From: Planctomycetota bacterium
GTDB lineage: Bacteria; Planctomycetota; Phycisphaerae; SM23-33
Length of the DNA: 40,639 nt
Assembly (NCBI GenBank): GCA_026693065.1
Contig: JAPLNA010000244.1
Location: 1 to 40,639, forward strand
Direction of reading: 5' to 3'
Position 1 is the first letter of the stretch, and the number at the start of each line of letters is the position of its first letter. A program made the position numbers and the translations under genes. A model generated the notes under the pieces. It saw only the letters and a program-made list of their open reading frames with translations. It was not told the DNA's origin and ran no database searches. This document shows positions 1 through 8,319 of this stretch, piece by piece.

Positions 1-1
1 C

Positions 2-649
2 AAGCGGGTCGTGATCTCGGGCTCGGGCAACGTCGCGATCTACGCGACGCAGAAGGTGCAGCAGTTGGGCGGCAAAGTGATTGCGATGTCCGACAGCAAC
101 GGGTACATCGTGGACGAGGCCGGCATTAAGCTCGACACCGTCAAACGGATCAAGGAACTCGAACGCGGGCGGATCAAGGAATACGTCGGCGAGCATAAGT
201 CGGCCTCCTACAAGGACGGCTGGGAAGGTATCTGGTCGGTGAAGTGTGATGTGGCCCTGCCGTCGGCGACGCAGAACGAGATCGACGAGAAGGCCGCCCA
301 GACTCTCGTGAAGAACGGGTGCATCGCGGTGGGCGAAGGCGCCAACATGCCCTCGACCGCCGAGGCCGTCCAGGTCTTCCTCGATGCCCGCGTGGCCTTC
401 ATCCCCGCCAAGGCCGCCAATGCCGGCGGCGTGGCCACCAGTGCGCTGGAGATGAGCCAGAATTCCATGCGGATCAACTGGAGCTTCGACGAGGTCGATG
501 CGAAGCTCAAGGGCATCATGAATGCCGTGTACGACCAATGCGTGCAGGCCTCCGAGGCCTTCGGCATGAAGGGCAACCTGGTTGCCGGCGCCAACATCGC
601 CGGCTTCCTGAAGGTCGGCGAGGCCATGCTGGCCCAGGGCATCGTCTGA
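2..649 (+). CDS. gdhA: NADP-type glutamate dehydrogenase, C-terminal part (5' end outside window)
   Basis: Reading frame open from base 2. Translation SGSGNVAIYATQKVQQLGGKVIAMSDSNGYI...GEGANMPSTAEAV...AKAANAGGVATSALEMSQNS is typical of the Glu/Leu dehydrogenase NAD(P) domain; stop TGA at 647-649. Confidence 0.95.
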   Translation, partial: KRVVISGSGNVAIYATQKVQQLGGKVIAMSDSNGYIVDEAGIKLDTVKRIKELERGRIKEYVGEHKSASYKDGWEGIWSVKCDVALPSATQNEIDEKAAQTLVKNGCIAVGEGANMPSTAEAVQVFLDARVAFIPAKAANAGGVATSALEMSQNSMRINWSFDEVDAKLKGIMNAVYDQCVQASEAFGMKGNLVAGANIAGFLKVGEAMLAQGIV

Positions 650-678
650 TCGGACGAGGCGACAACGGAAACACCCAA

Positions 679-709
679 CGCCCATCCCCGCGAGGATGGG
701 CGTTTCTTT
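679..709 (+). terminator. Rho-independent terminator downstream of gdhA
   Basis: Perfect 9-bp stem cgcccatcc / ggatgggcg with 6-nt loop ccgcga, followed by tttcttt. Confidence 0.85.
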
Positions 710-818
710 GTGGCGTGCAGGAGGGGGAGATGAGGGTTTTCGGCGGGGCCGGGTATACGCCGCCGGCCGGGTATGGTATGCTGATACGGCTCCTTTCGCC
801 CTGAGGGCGGACACAACC

Positions 819-3416
819 ATGACACAAGTCGATTCCAGACTGAGCACGGGGTTGCCCGGCATGGACCGGATCCTTCGCGGCCTGATCCCGGGCGACAACA
901 TCGTATGGCAGGTCGACTCGATCGATGACTTCCTGCCGTTCGTGAAGCCCTATTGCCGCTGGGCGGTCGAGAACGGACGTCGGCTCATCTACTTCCGTTT
1001 CGCCGATCACGCCCCGCTGGTCGAGCCTGCCCCTGGGGTGGAGATCCACACCCTTCGCGCCGAGGACGGGTTCGAGCAGTTCATTTCCCAGATACACAAC
1101 GCGATCCGGGATGCGGGCAAAGGGGCGTATTACCTCTTCGACTGCCTGTCCGACCTGGCCGCCGACTGGTACAGCGACCAGATGCTGGGCAATTTCTTCA
1201 TGCTCACCTGTCCGTACCTGTTTGACCTGGAGACGGTCACCTACTTCCCGCTGCTGCGGAACTACCACTCCTTCTACGCCACCACGCCCATCTCGGAAAC
1301 GACGCAGTTGTGGCTGGACGTCCTCCGTCACGAGGGGCGGCTGTACCTGCGACCGATCAAGGTGCAGCAACGATACTCTCCCACGATGCACATGCTGCAC
1401 GTCTGGGAGGGCGCGACATTCGAGCCCGTCCGCCAAAGCGCGATGATCGCGGACATCTCGCGATCCAGTTCGTGGCGGGGACCGGGCACGTGGCAATACC
1501 GGCTGGACGTGTGGAACCGCGCCTTCCTGGAGGCCGAGGAAACCCTCGCGGCCGTCCGCTACGGCGAGGCGCCTCCCGAACGGCTCGACGACCACCGGCG
1601 CCGTCTGTTGCGTATGGCCGTCTGCCGCCAGGGGCGCATGCTCGAGCTGGGCGAGAAGTATTTCACGCTCTCGGACCTTCTCGAGATCGGGCGCCGCATG
1701 ATCGGCTCGGGGCTCATCGGCGGCAAGAGCGTCGGCATGCTTCTGTCCCGGGCCATCCTCAAGCAGTCCGACCGCCGGTGGGAGGGCGTGCTCGAATCGC
1801 ACGACTCGTTCTTCATCGGCGCCAACGTGTTCTACACCTTCCTGGTGACCAACGGTCTATGGTGGGTCCGCCGGCTCAACCAGGATCCGGCCGCCCTGCT
1901 GGAGGGCGCCCAGGCCGCCCGCCACGGCATCCTCGTCGGAACCTTTCCCGACCACATCGAAAGCCAGATTGCCGACATGCTCGACTATTTCGGGCAGTCT
2001 CCGATTATCGTCCGGTCCAGCAGCCTGCTGGAAGACGATTTCGGCAACGCTTTCGCCGGCAAGTACGAGAGCGTCTTCTGCGTCAACCAGGGCTCCCGAG
2101 AGAAACGCCTGGCCGATTTCCTTTCCGCCGTCCGCAGTATCTACGCCAGCACGATGAGCGAGAAGGCTCTTTCCTACCGCGCCCACCGCGGGCTGCTGGG
2201 CCACGACGAGCAGATGGCCCTGCTGATCCAGCGCGTCTCCGGAGCCGTTCACGGCAACTTCTATTACCCTCACATGGCCGGCGTGGCCCTGTCGTTCAAC
2301 CCGTATGTCTGGAACCGCCAGATCGACCCCAACAGCGGGGTGTTGCGGCTGGTTTTCGGGCTGGGCACGCGGGCGGTCGACCGCCACGACGACGACTACA
2401 CTCGGGTCGTTGCCCTCAATGCTCCCGACAAGCGGCCCGAGGCGGACTTCAAGGAGGCACGGCAATACAGCCAGAAACGCGTGGACGTCCTTGACCTGGA
2501 GGCCAACCAGCTCGAGAGCCGCCGCTTCGACGACGTGGTCCGCCAGAGCCACGACCTGCCCGTGGACATGTTCAGTTCCTCCGAAGAGCCCGCTGGCGAC
2601 GCCGCCGGCGCGCTGACGTTCTCCGGGTTGCTCCAGCGCACCCGCTTCGTCGACGACATGCGCGACATGCTCCAGACGATCCAGATCGCCTACGACTACC
2701 CGGTGGACGTGGAGTTTACCGCCAACTTCCTCGACCAGGAACACTACCGCATCGACCTGGTCCAATGCCGCCCCTTCCAGTACAAGGGCGGCGGGACCGT
2801 TACCCGTCTTCCCGAACACCTTACCCCGCGAGACCTCGTTCTCACCGCCCGCGGGGCCGTGATCGGGCAGAGCCGCGACATCGAGGTCGGCCGCCTCATC
2901 TACGTCGTTCCCGAGGCGTACGGCGAGCTCACCATCAGCGACCGCCACAACATCGCCCGGCTGATCGGGCGCATTGCTCACGCCTGCCAGGGGGGCCCGT
3001 CGCCCGAGAACACCATGCTCCTGGGCCCCGGGCGATGGGGAACCACCACGCCTTCTCTGGGCGTGCCCATCCGCTTCTCCGACATCAGCTCCGTCTCCAT
3101 CCTCTGCGAGATCGTCACCATGCGCGAGGGCGTCGTACCCGAAGTGTCCCTGGGCACGCACCTCTTCAACGAAATGGTCGAGATGGACATGCTCTACCTG
3201 GCCCTGTTTCCCACGAGCGAGGGCAACAGCATCAATAGCGAGGTATTCAACATCCGCACCGACCGCCTGGCCGCCCTCGTGCCCGGGGCGGAGAAATGGA
3301 ACGAGGTGGTCCGCGTCATCCACCCGGAAGACATCGGCCCGGACGTTCACATCCGCCTCAACGCCAACACGATCGACCAGGAAGTGGTCTGCTACCTGGA
3401 ACGAAGCCCTCGCTAG
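819..3416 (+). CDS. PEP/pyruvate-binding (PPDK N-terminal ATP-grasp-like) protein with degenerate KaiC-like N-terminal region
   Basis: Long ORF (track 696..3416; ATG at 819 starts the plausible protein MTQVDSRLSTGLPGMDRILRGLIPGDNIVWQVD). Contains GGKSVGM and IVRSSSLLEDDFGNAFAGKYESVF, typical of the PPDK N-terminal family. Confidence 0.85.
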   Translation: MTQVDSRLSTGLPGMDRILRGLIPGDNIVWQVDSIDDFLPFVKPYCRWAVENGRRLIYFRFADHAPLVEPAPGVEIHTLRAEDGFEQFISQIHNAIRDAGKGAYYLFDCLSDLAADWYSDQMLGNFFMLTCPYLFDLETVTYFPLLRNYHSFYATTPISETTQLWLDVLRHEGRLYLRPIKVQQRYSPTMHMLHVWEGATFEPVRQSAMIADISRSSSWRGPGTWQYRLDVWNRAFLEAEETLAAVRYGEAPPERLDDHRRRLLRMAVCRQGRMLELGEKYFTLSDLLEIGRRMIGSGLIGGKSVGMLLSRAILKQSDRRWEGVLESHDSFFIGANVFYTFLVTNGLWWVRRLNQDPAALLEGAQAARHGILVGTFPDHIESQIADMLDYFGQSPIIVRSSSLLEDDFGNAFAGKYESVFCVNQGSREKRLADFLSAVRSIYASTMSEKALSYRAHRGLLGHDEQMALLIQRVSGAVHGNFYYPHMAGVALSFNPYVWNRQIDPNSGVLRLVFGLGTRAVDRHDDDYTRVVALNAPDKRPEADFKEARQYSQKRVDVLDLEANQLESRRFDDVVRQSHDLPVDMFSSSEEPAGDAAGALTFSGLLQRTRFVDDMRDMLQTIQIAYDYPVDVEFTANFLDQEHYRIDLVQCRPFQYKGGGTVTRLPEHLTPRDLVLTARGAVIGQSRDIEVGRLIYVVPEAYGELTISDRHNIARLIGRIAHACQGGPSPENTMLLGPGRWGTTTPSLGVPIRFSDISSVSILCEIVTMREGVVPEVSLGTHLFNEMVEMDMLYLALFPTSEGNSINSEVFNIRTDRLAALVPGAEKWNEVVRVIHPEDIGPDVHIRLNANTIDQEVVCYLERSPR

Positions 3417-5818
3417 GCCTTCCGGATGATGGCGCGCTCGCCCGCCCGCGTGTGGAACACGAGCAGGGGGCCGGACATCCGCGCCGGTTTGCCCCGCCCC
3501 CGGCGGAGGGCAACCTCGGCCTCAGGCCCGCACGGGTTGCGGAGGCGGCAGGGGCCGCCGTGACGGGACTCGATTTCAACGGGGCCGATCTGGCCGCCGT
3601 GAATCGAGGAGGAAACCATGAATCCCCCGCGGATCAGGAGGCGGAAGTCGCCCTCCCACTGGGCGGGCCAGGCGGGGAAGAGGCTCAGAACCGGCTCGCC
3701 GCCCGGGCCGGGGGGCACGCACTGGCAGGCGGCCAGTTGAAGCGCCTCGGACGCCCGGCCCAGCCGCTGGGCCTCCAGGGCCTGGAAGCCCTCGGCCAGG
3801 CCCAGGCGATTGCGGAGGATCACCCCGCGCGGATCGCGGAGCACCTGGTTGGGGATGAGGGTTCTCACCGCGTCGGCCCGGCCCAGGCGGGCGGCGGCGA
3901 TGCCCTCGTGGTGGAACTGCCCGTGCCCCGCGTCGGCGGGAACGCCCTCGGGGAAGAACGCCGCCTCGGCCAGGGAGTGTTTCTCCACATCCGGCGTCTC
4001 CCGCGTCACCAGGTCGAAGAACACCACCGGGTTGAGCCCCGCGTAGCATCGCCTGCCGTCGCCCAGGCGGCGGGTGGGCAGGGGGGCCAGCTTCGCCAGC
4101 AGCTCCGACGCCCGGATCGCCACCGGCAGGCTGCCGTGCATGGCCGTCAGTTCCTCGATGGTGTCGGTGGAGTCCCAGTTGGCCTCGTGGTTGTTGACGT
4201 GGTGGATGTGGTATCGCCCGTCGCGGCCTTTGCGGAGGTTGGGGAAGGTGCGGTAGAACTCGGCGGCCCCGCGGATCATCGGGTACGCCCGCTCGTCCAG
4301 CCATCGCCGGTCCATCGTGTGCTCGTACACCAGCCAGTACTGGTAGGCGAGCTTGGCGGTGGTGGAGAAGATGTGCGTGACGTGCCCGAAGGGTCCGCGG
4401 CCTTTGTCGGTCCAGGTCCATCGCCCGTCCACCCACCGGCCCTCGTGCGTCTTCCAGTTCCAGACGGCAGGGAATGATTGACGCATCTCCACATATTCGC
4501 GGAAGCGGTCGGAGCGGCGGGCCCAGGGCTTCCGCATCAGGTACAGGTCGGCCATCTCGGTCGCCAGGTCGTCGGGAACCGGGGCCGGGCCGTCGAACCA
4601 CGTCGTCTCCGGGATGAACAGCCCCTCGCTGTCCCACACCTGTCGGGCCGCCAGGGCGCAACGCGGGGCCATGCCGGTGTACATGTTGAACACGGGCGTC
4701 ATCAGGTCCATGCAGTCGGCCTGGGGCAGGGCGCGGTAGTAGCAACTCGTGTTGTGCCACCAGTGGCACGAGCCCCACGCCCGCGGGTCGCCCCCCGTGC
4801 TCCAGAGCATCCCCCCGAAGTTGGGGGGCAGCTTTCCGCGAGACGTGGCCGCCATGAGGTACAGGTAGAACGTGTAGCCCTTCTCCACTTCGTCGGCGGC
4901 GCCGTCGCGGCTGTGACAGCTCACGTGGGAGCGGCTCCAGAAGTTCCGCCACCACGTGCGGCTGGACCGCAGCACGCCGGCGAACCCGGCGGCCGCCGCG
5001 GCGTCGAGGGCCTCGAGAGCCCCGGCGGCGACGTCTTCGGCGCGGTCGAACGTCGCGGCGCTGGCGATGAAAACGGTGAACGTGCCCGCCCCCGGCCGCG
5101 CCGTCAGCCGCAGCGTCGTCTCGTTGGCCTGCCGGGCCTGGGCCTTTCGGCCCACGATCGCGATAGCGACGGCCGAGGCGCAGTAGTAGTCGCCCTCTTC
5201 GAACTGCTGGACGAGCACGATCCGCCCATCCCGGACCAGCAGCCGCGAGGCCGCGGTGTGGTGGGCCGTGCGAACCTCCGAACTGCTCTTGTCGACGAAC
5301 ATCCCCTCGTACAGCGGGATCTGGTTGTCCGGGTCGACGTGCAGGAGGTACTGCGGATTGTAGCGGAGCATGCGGAGGTTCACGCCGACGGCCTCCGGGC
5401 GCGGGCGGGTGTCGGTCACCTGCACCGCCATCACATCCCGCTCGGTCCACGCGTGGACGCGGGCGTTGACGCCCCGGCCTTCGAGGCTCGCCAGGCCCTC
5501 GAACACGGACAGGTGCTGGCGGGTGCGGCCCGGGGGAAAAACGTCCGGGCCGAAGTCCGCGAAGTCCACGTCCACGAAGCCGCAGGCGTAGGCGTAGTCG
5601 GTGTCGCCGATGGGGAAGCTGTCGGTGGCGGCCCCGGCGGCGTAGACGTCGGGTCGGTTGATCTGCAGGTGGAGCGAGGAGGGCGTCGTCCAGACCAGGC
5701 TGCCCATGCGGCCGTTGCCGACGGGCAGGCCTTCCTCGCTGTGGGCGTCGTCGTCGTCGAACCGCAGGTCCGCCCGGGCCACCCGGCGACGCTGCGCGGC
5801 CAATGACTCTCGCGGCAT
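3413..5818 (-). CDS. DUF5703/GH95-like (alpha/alpha)6 glycoside hydrolase-like protein
   Basis: Minus ORF; start ATG at 5818 (MPRESLAAQRRRV). EEGLPVGNGRMGSLVWTTPSSLHLQINRPDVYA resembles the N-terminus of GH95-like proteins; the C-terminal region resembles a catalytic helical barrel. Confidence 0.75.
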   Translation of the reverse strand: MPRESLAAQRRRVARADLRFDDDDAHSEEGLPVGNGRMGSLVWTTPSSLHLQINRPDVYAAGAATDSFPIGDTDYAYACGFVDVDFADFGPDVFPPGRTRQHLSVFEGLASLEGRGVNARVHAWTERDVMAVQVTDTRPRPEAVGVNLRMLRYNPQYLLHVDPDNQIPLYEGMFVDKSSSEVRTAHHTAASRLLVRDGRIVLVQQFEEGDYYCASAVAIAIVGRKAQARQANETTLRLTARPGAGTFTVFIASAATFDRAEDVAAGALEALDAAAAAGFAGVLRSSRTWWRNFWSRSHVSCHSRDGAADEVEKGYTFYLYLMAATSRGKLPPNFGGMLWSTGGDPRAWGSCHWWHNTSCYYRALPQADCMDLMTPVFNMYTGMAPRCALAARQVWDSEGLFIPETTWFDGPAPVPDDLATEMADLYLMRKPWARRSDRFREYVEMRQSFPAVWNWKTHEGRWVDGRWTWTDKGRGPFGHVTHIFSTTAKLAYQYWLVYEHTMDRRWLDERAYPMIRGAAEFYRTFPNLRKGRDGRYHIHHVNNHEANWDSTDTIEELTAMHGSLPVAIRASELLAKLAPLPTRRLGDGRRCYAGLNPVVFFDLVTRETPDVEKHSLAEAAFFPEGVPADAGHGQFHHEGIAAARLGRADAVRTLIPNQVLRDPRGVILRNRLGLAEGFQALEAQRLGRASEALQLAACQCVPPGPGGEPVLSLFPAWPAQWEGDFRLLIRGGFMVSSSIHGGQIGPVEIESRHGGPCRLRNPCGPEAEVALRRGRGKPARMSGPLLVFHTRAGERAIIRKA

Positions 5819-5847
5819 GGTTTCTTCCTCCGCCCGGGCGCGGGCGT

Positions 5848-7128
5848 TTACTTCGTGACTTCGACCCGGTAGACGGCCTCCTGGCCGGGGGCGAGCCAGT
5901 GCCAGGCGACCAGCCCGTCGGGTTCCATGATCGGCCCGCCTTCGCAGGCGTAGGCCCCGCCGGGGCGCTCCTGGCCGTCGACGCCCCAGGAGAACAGCTT
6001 CACGTTCTTGCGGAAGGTGATCTTGACGCGGTCGATGGCCTTGCGGCTGTTGTTGACGAACATGACGTAGCGGCGGTTCTGGGCGTCGACGAACTCGCCC
6101 ACGAGGATCGGCGTGCTCTCGTCGTACGCCGGCCAGATGTTCGCCACGATGTCGTCGGGCGCCCACGCCACACCGCCGCCGAAGGGCTTGGGGTAGAAGC
6201 CCACCTTCGTGCACGCCAGGCGGTTGAACAGGTCGCCGTAGTACCGGTGGAACGTCCGCTGCACGCGGCGGAGGTCGTAGAACGTCTGGGTCTTTTCCCA
6301 GAGCTCGTCCACCGGGGCCAGGCGGTAGTTGCCGAACAACTGCGGCTGGTAGTGGAAGAACCAGATGATGCCGTGGGCGCCGCAGCAGACGGAGGTGTTG
6401 AACTGCCAGCGGATGTCGTTGTAGTCCGGGCAGGTGTACTGGTTGTGCCCGATGGACAGCGGGGTGTTCCAGAACGGCACGCCGTTGCGAAGGGCCGCCT
6501 CGCGGTAGAGGCGCAGGTTGCGGAAGTAGTCGTCGATCAGCGGCGTGCCCATCGTCATCTGGGCGTAGCAGTCGTAGCTGAGCAGGTCGGCGTGGCACTT
6601 GGCGACGAACTCGTCGAGGTACCCCGCCCAGCCGGGCTCGGTGTTGAATCCCGGGAAGTGCGGCAGGAGGTTGTAGTACGGGTTCAGGTGCGGGGCGAGC
6701 TCCTTCTGGATGCGGTGGCACTCGTACATGCCGTCGTTGGTGCCCTCGTCGCCGACGTAGAAGCCGAAGTTCGCCGGGTGGTCGCCGAAGTCCTTGATCG
6801 CCGCCTTCGCCCGCTCGCGGAAGCCCTCCTTGGGCAGTTTCCCCGTCGGGTCGCTCTCGGCCATGCAGCGGGGGTCGCGCGGGATGAGCTTCATGTCCCG
6901 CTCCGCCGCCCAGTCGAGCAGGCGGCGGGTCTGGGCGACCTCGGCCGGGTTGGACGGGTCCAGGTTGGGCGTCTGCGTCAGGGTGAACCCGCCGTCGACG
7001 AGCGAGTCCATCTCCCGTTCGTCGAAGTGCTCGCCGTGCTCGCGGAGGTTGGTGTAGTTCCAGAACCCGACGGGGTATTTCTTCAGTCCGAACGACTCGA
7101 TCTTCTTCAGCAGTTCCTTCGTCTTCAC
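5848..7128 (-). CDS. Putative TIM-barrel glycoside hydrolase-like protein, no signal peptide
   Basis: 426-aa ORF, GTG start at 7128 with upstream AGGAGA; clear paralog of 10072..11421. Confidence 0.75.
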   Translation of the reverse strand: MKTKELLKKIESFGLKKYPVGFWNYTNLREHGEHFDEREMDSLVDGGFTLTQTPNLDPSNPAEVAQTRRLLDWAAERDMKLIPRDPRCMAESDPTGKLPKEGFRERAKAAIKDFGDHPANFGFYVGDEGTNDGMYECHRIQKELAPHLNPYYNLLPHFPGFNTEPGWAGYLDEFVAKCHADLLSYDCYAQMTMGTPLIDDYFRNLRLYREAALRNGVPFWNTPLSIGHNQYTCPDYNDIRWQFNTSVCCGAHGIIWFFHYQPQLFGNYRLAPVDELWEKTQTFYDLRRVQRTFHRYYGDLFNRLACTKVGFYPKPFGGGVAWAPDDIVANIWPAYDESTPILVGEFVDAQNRRYVMFVNNSRKAIDRVKITFRKNVKLFSWGVDGQERPGGAYACEGGPIMEPDGLVAWHWLAPGQEAVYRVEVTK

Positions 7129-7228
7129 GGCGGTGTTCTCCTGGGCCTGGCCGGTTGGGGTTTCTTCGCAGGGGGCATGTTCCCACTCCGGCCCGCGTAG
7201 GTCAAGGTTCTGCCGCCGCGTGTAGTTG

Positions 7229-7258
7229 TTGCCAGCGACGGGCCCGGGCGGCTAGAAT
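7229..7258 (+). promoter_or_regulatory. Candidate sigma70-type promoter (TTGCCA-18-TAGAAT)
   Basis: -35-like TTGCCA at 7229-7234 and -10-like TAGAAT at 7253-7258, upstream of the CDS at 7286. Confidence 0.5.
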
Positions 7259-7285
7259 GCCCGCCTCAACAGGAAGGACGCGACA

Positions 7286-8278
7286 ATGACCCCACGCGAA
7301 CGATTTCTGAAGACGTTGAACTTCGAGACGCCCGGCGATCGCCTGCCCATGGTCGAGTGGGCCGCCTGGTGGGACCGCACGTTTGACCGCTGGAAGACCG
7401 AAGGCCTGCCCGCCGACATCAGTTGGGAGGCCTCGCTGGAATACTTCAACCTGGACAAGATGGTCTGCCTGGCCGTCGGGGGCTGGGCGAACGAGGCCTG
7501 CCCGCCGAGCGTCTGCCGCACCGTCACCGACGAGGCGTCCTACGACGCCCTCCGCCCATACATGTACGGCGACGCGGCGATCGCCGCCCTGCTGGACTCG
7601 ACTCGTCCCTGGAAGGAAAAGCACGACCGCGGCGAGGTGATCATCCGCCTGTGGCTGGACGGGTTCTTCTGGTTCCCGCGCGGGCTGATGGGCATCGAGA
7701 AGCACCTGCTGGCCTTCTACGACCAGCCGAAGGTGATGCACCGGGTCAACAGCGACCTGGCGGACTTCAACATTCGGGCCGTCGAGGCCCTCCTGCCCGT
7801 CCTGAAGCCCGACTTCGTCGGCTTCGCCGAGGACATGTCCTACAACCTGGGCCCGATGCTCTCCCGCGACTGCTTCAACGAATTCCTCGCGCCCTACTAC
7901 CGGCGGCTCATCCCGCACATCAAGAAGTTCGACGTGAAGGTGCTGGTCGACACCGACGGCGACGTGACGAGCATGATCCCCTGGCTGCAGGAAGTGGGGA
8001 TCGAGGGCGTCTACCCGCTGGAGCGACAGGCCGGCGTGGACGTCGCCCGCATCCGCCGCGAGTTCCCGAAGTTCATCATGCTGGGCGGGTACGACAAGAT
8101 GGTCATGACCAAGGGCGAGGCGGCCATACGGGGCGAGTTCGAACGCCTCCTGCCCGTCATGCGGTCGGGCGGGTTCGTGCCCTCGATGGACCACCAGACC
8201 CCCCCGGGCGTCTCGCTGGAGAACTACCGGATTTACATCCGCCTGTTCCAGGAATACTGCCGGAAAGCCGCCCGATAA
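7286..8278 (+). CDS. Uroporphyrinogen decarboxylase (URO-D) family protein, methyltransferase-like
   Basis: MTPRERFLKTLNFETPGDRLPMVEW...GFAEDMSYNLGPMLSRDCFNEFLAPYYRRL...VDTDGDV is typical of URO-D family methyltransferase-like proteins. Confidence 0.85.
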   Translation: MTPRERFLKTLNFETPGDRLPMVEWAAWWDRTFDRWKTEGLPADISWEASLEYFNLDKMVCLAVGGWANEACPPSVCRTVTDEASYDALRPYMYGDAAIAALLDSTRPWKEKHDRGEVIIRLWLDGFFWFPRGLMGIEKHLLAFYDQPKVMHRVNSDLADFNIRAVEALLPVLKPDFVGFAEDMSYNLGPMLSRDCFNEFLAPYYRRLIPHIKKFDVKVLVDTDGDVTSMIPWLQEVGIEGVYPLERQAGVDVARIRREFPKFIMLGGYDKMVMTKGEAAIRGEFERLLPVMRSGGFVPSMDHQTPPGVSLENYRIYIRLFQEYCRKAAR

Positions 8279-8319
8279 ACCCACGCGCCGGCCCGGCGCG
8301 GCGTGAAGGAGCACCGCCC

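Noticed and set aside
1857-3350. Long antisense ORFs across the window (e.g. 1857..3350 -, 8233..9756 -, 11421..14170 +, 15758..18283 +, 20452..22917 +, 28058..31090 +, 34751..38461 +)
   Set aside because: Each lies opposite a well-supported gene, and the translations are low-complexity (R/G/A/P or V/G/H/D-rich) with no recognisable motifs. This is expected in high-GC DNA with third-position GC bias.
5819-7186. N-terminal extension of ORF 3413..7186 (-)
   Set aside because: The segment upstream of MPRESLAAQ overlaps the well-supported 5848..7128 gene in another frame and reads as arginine/proline-rich junk.
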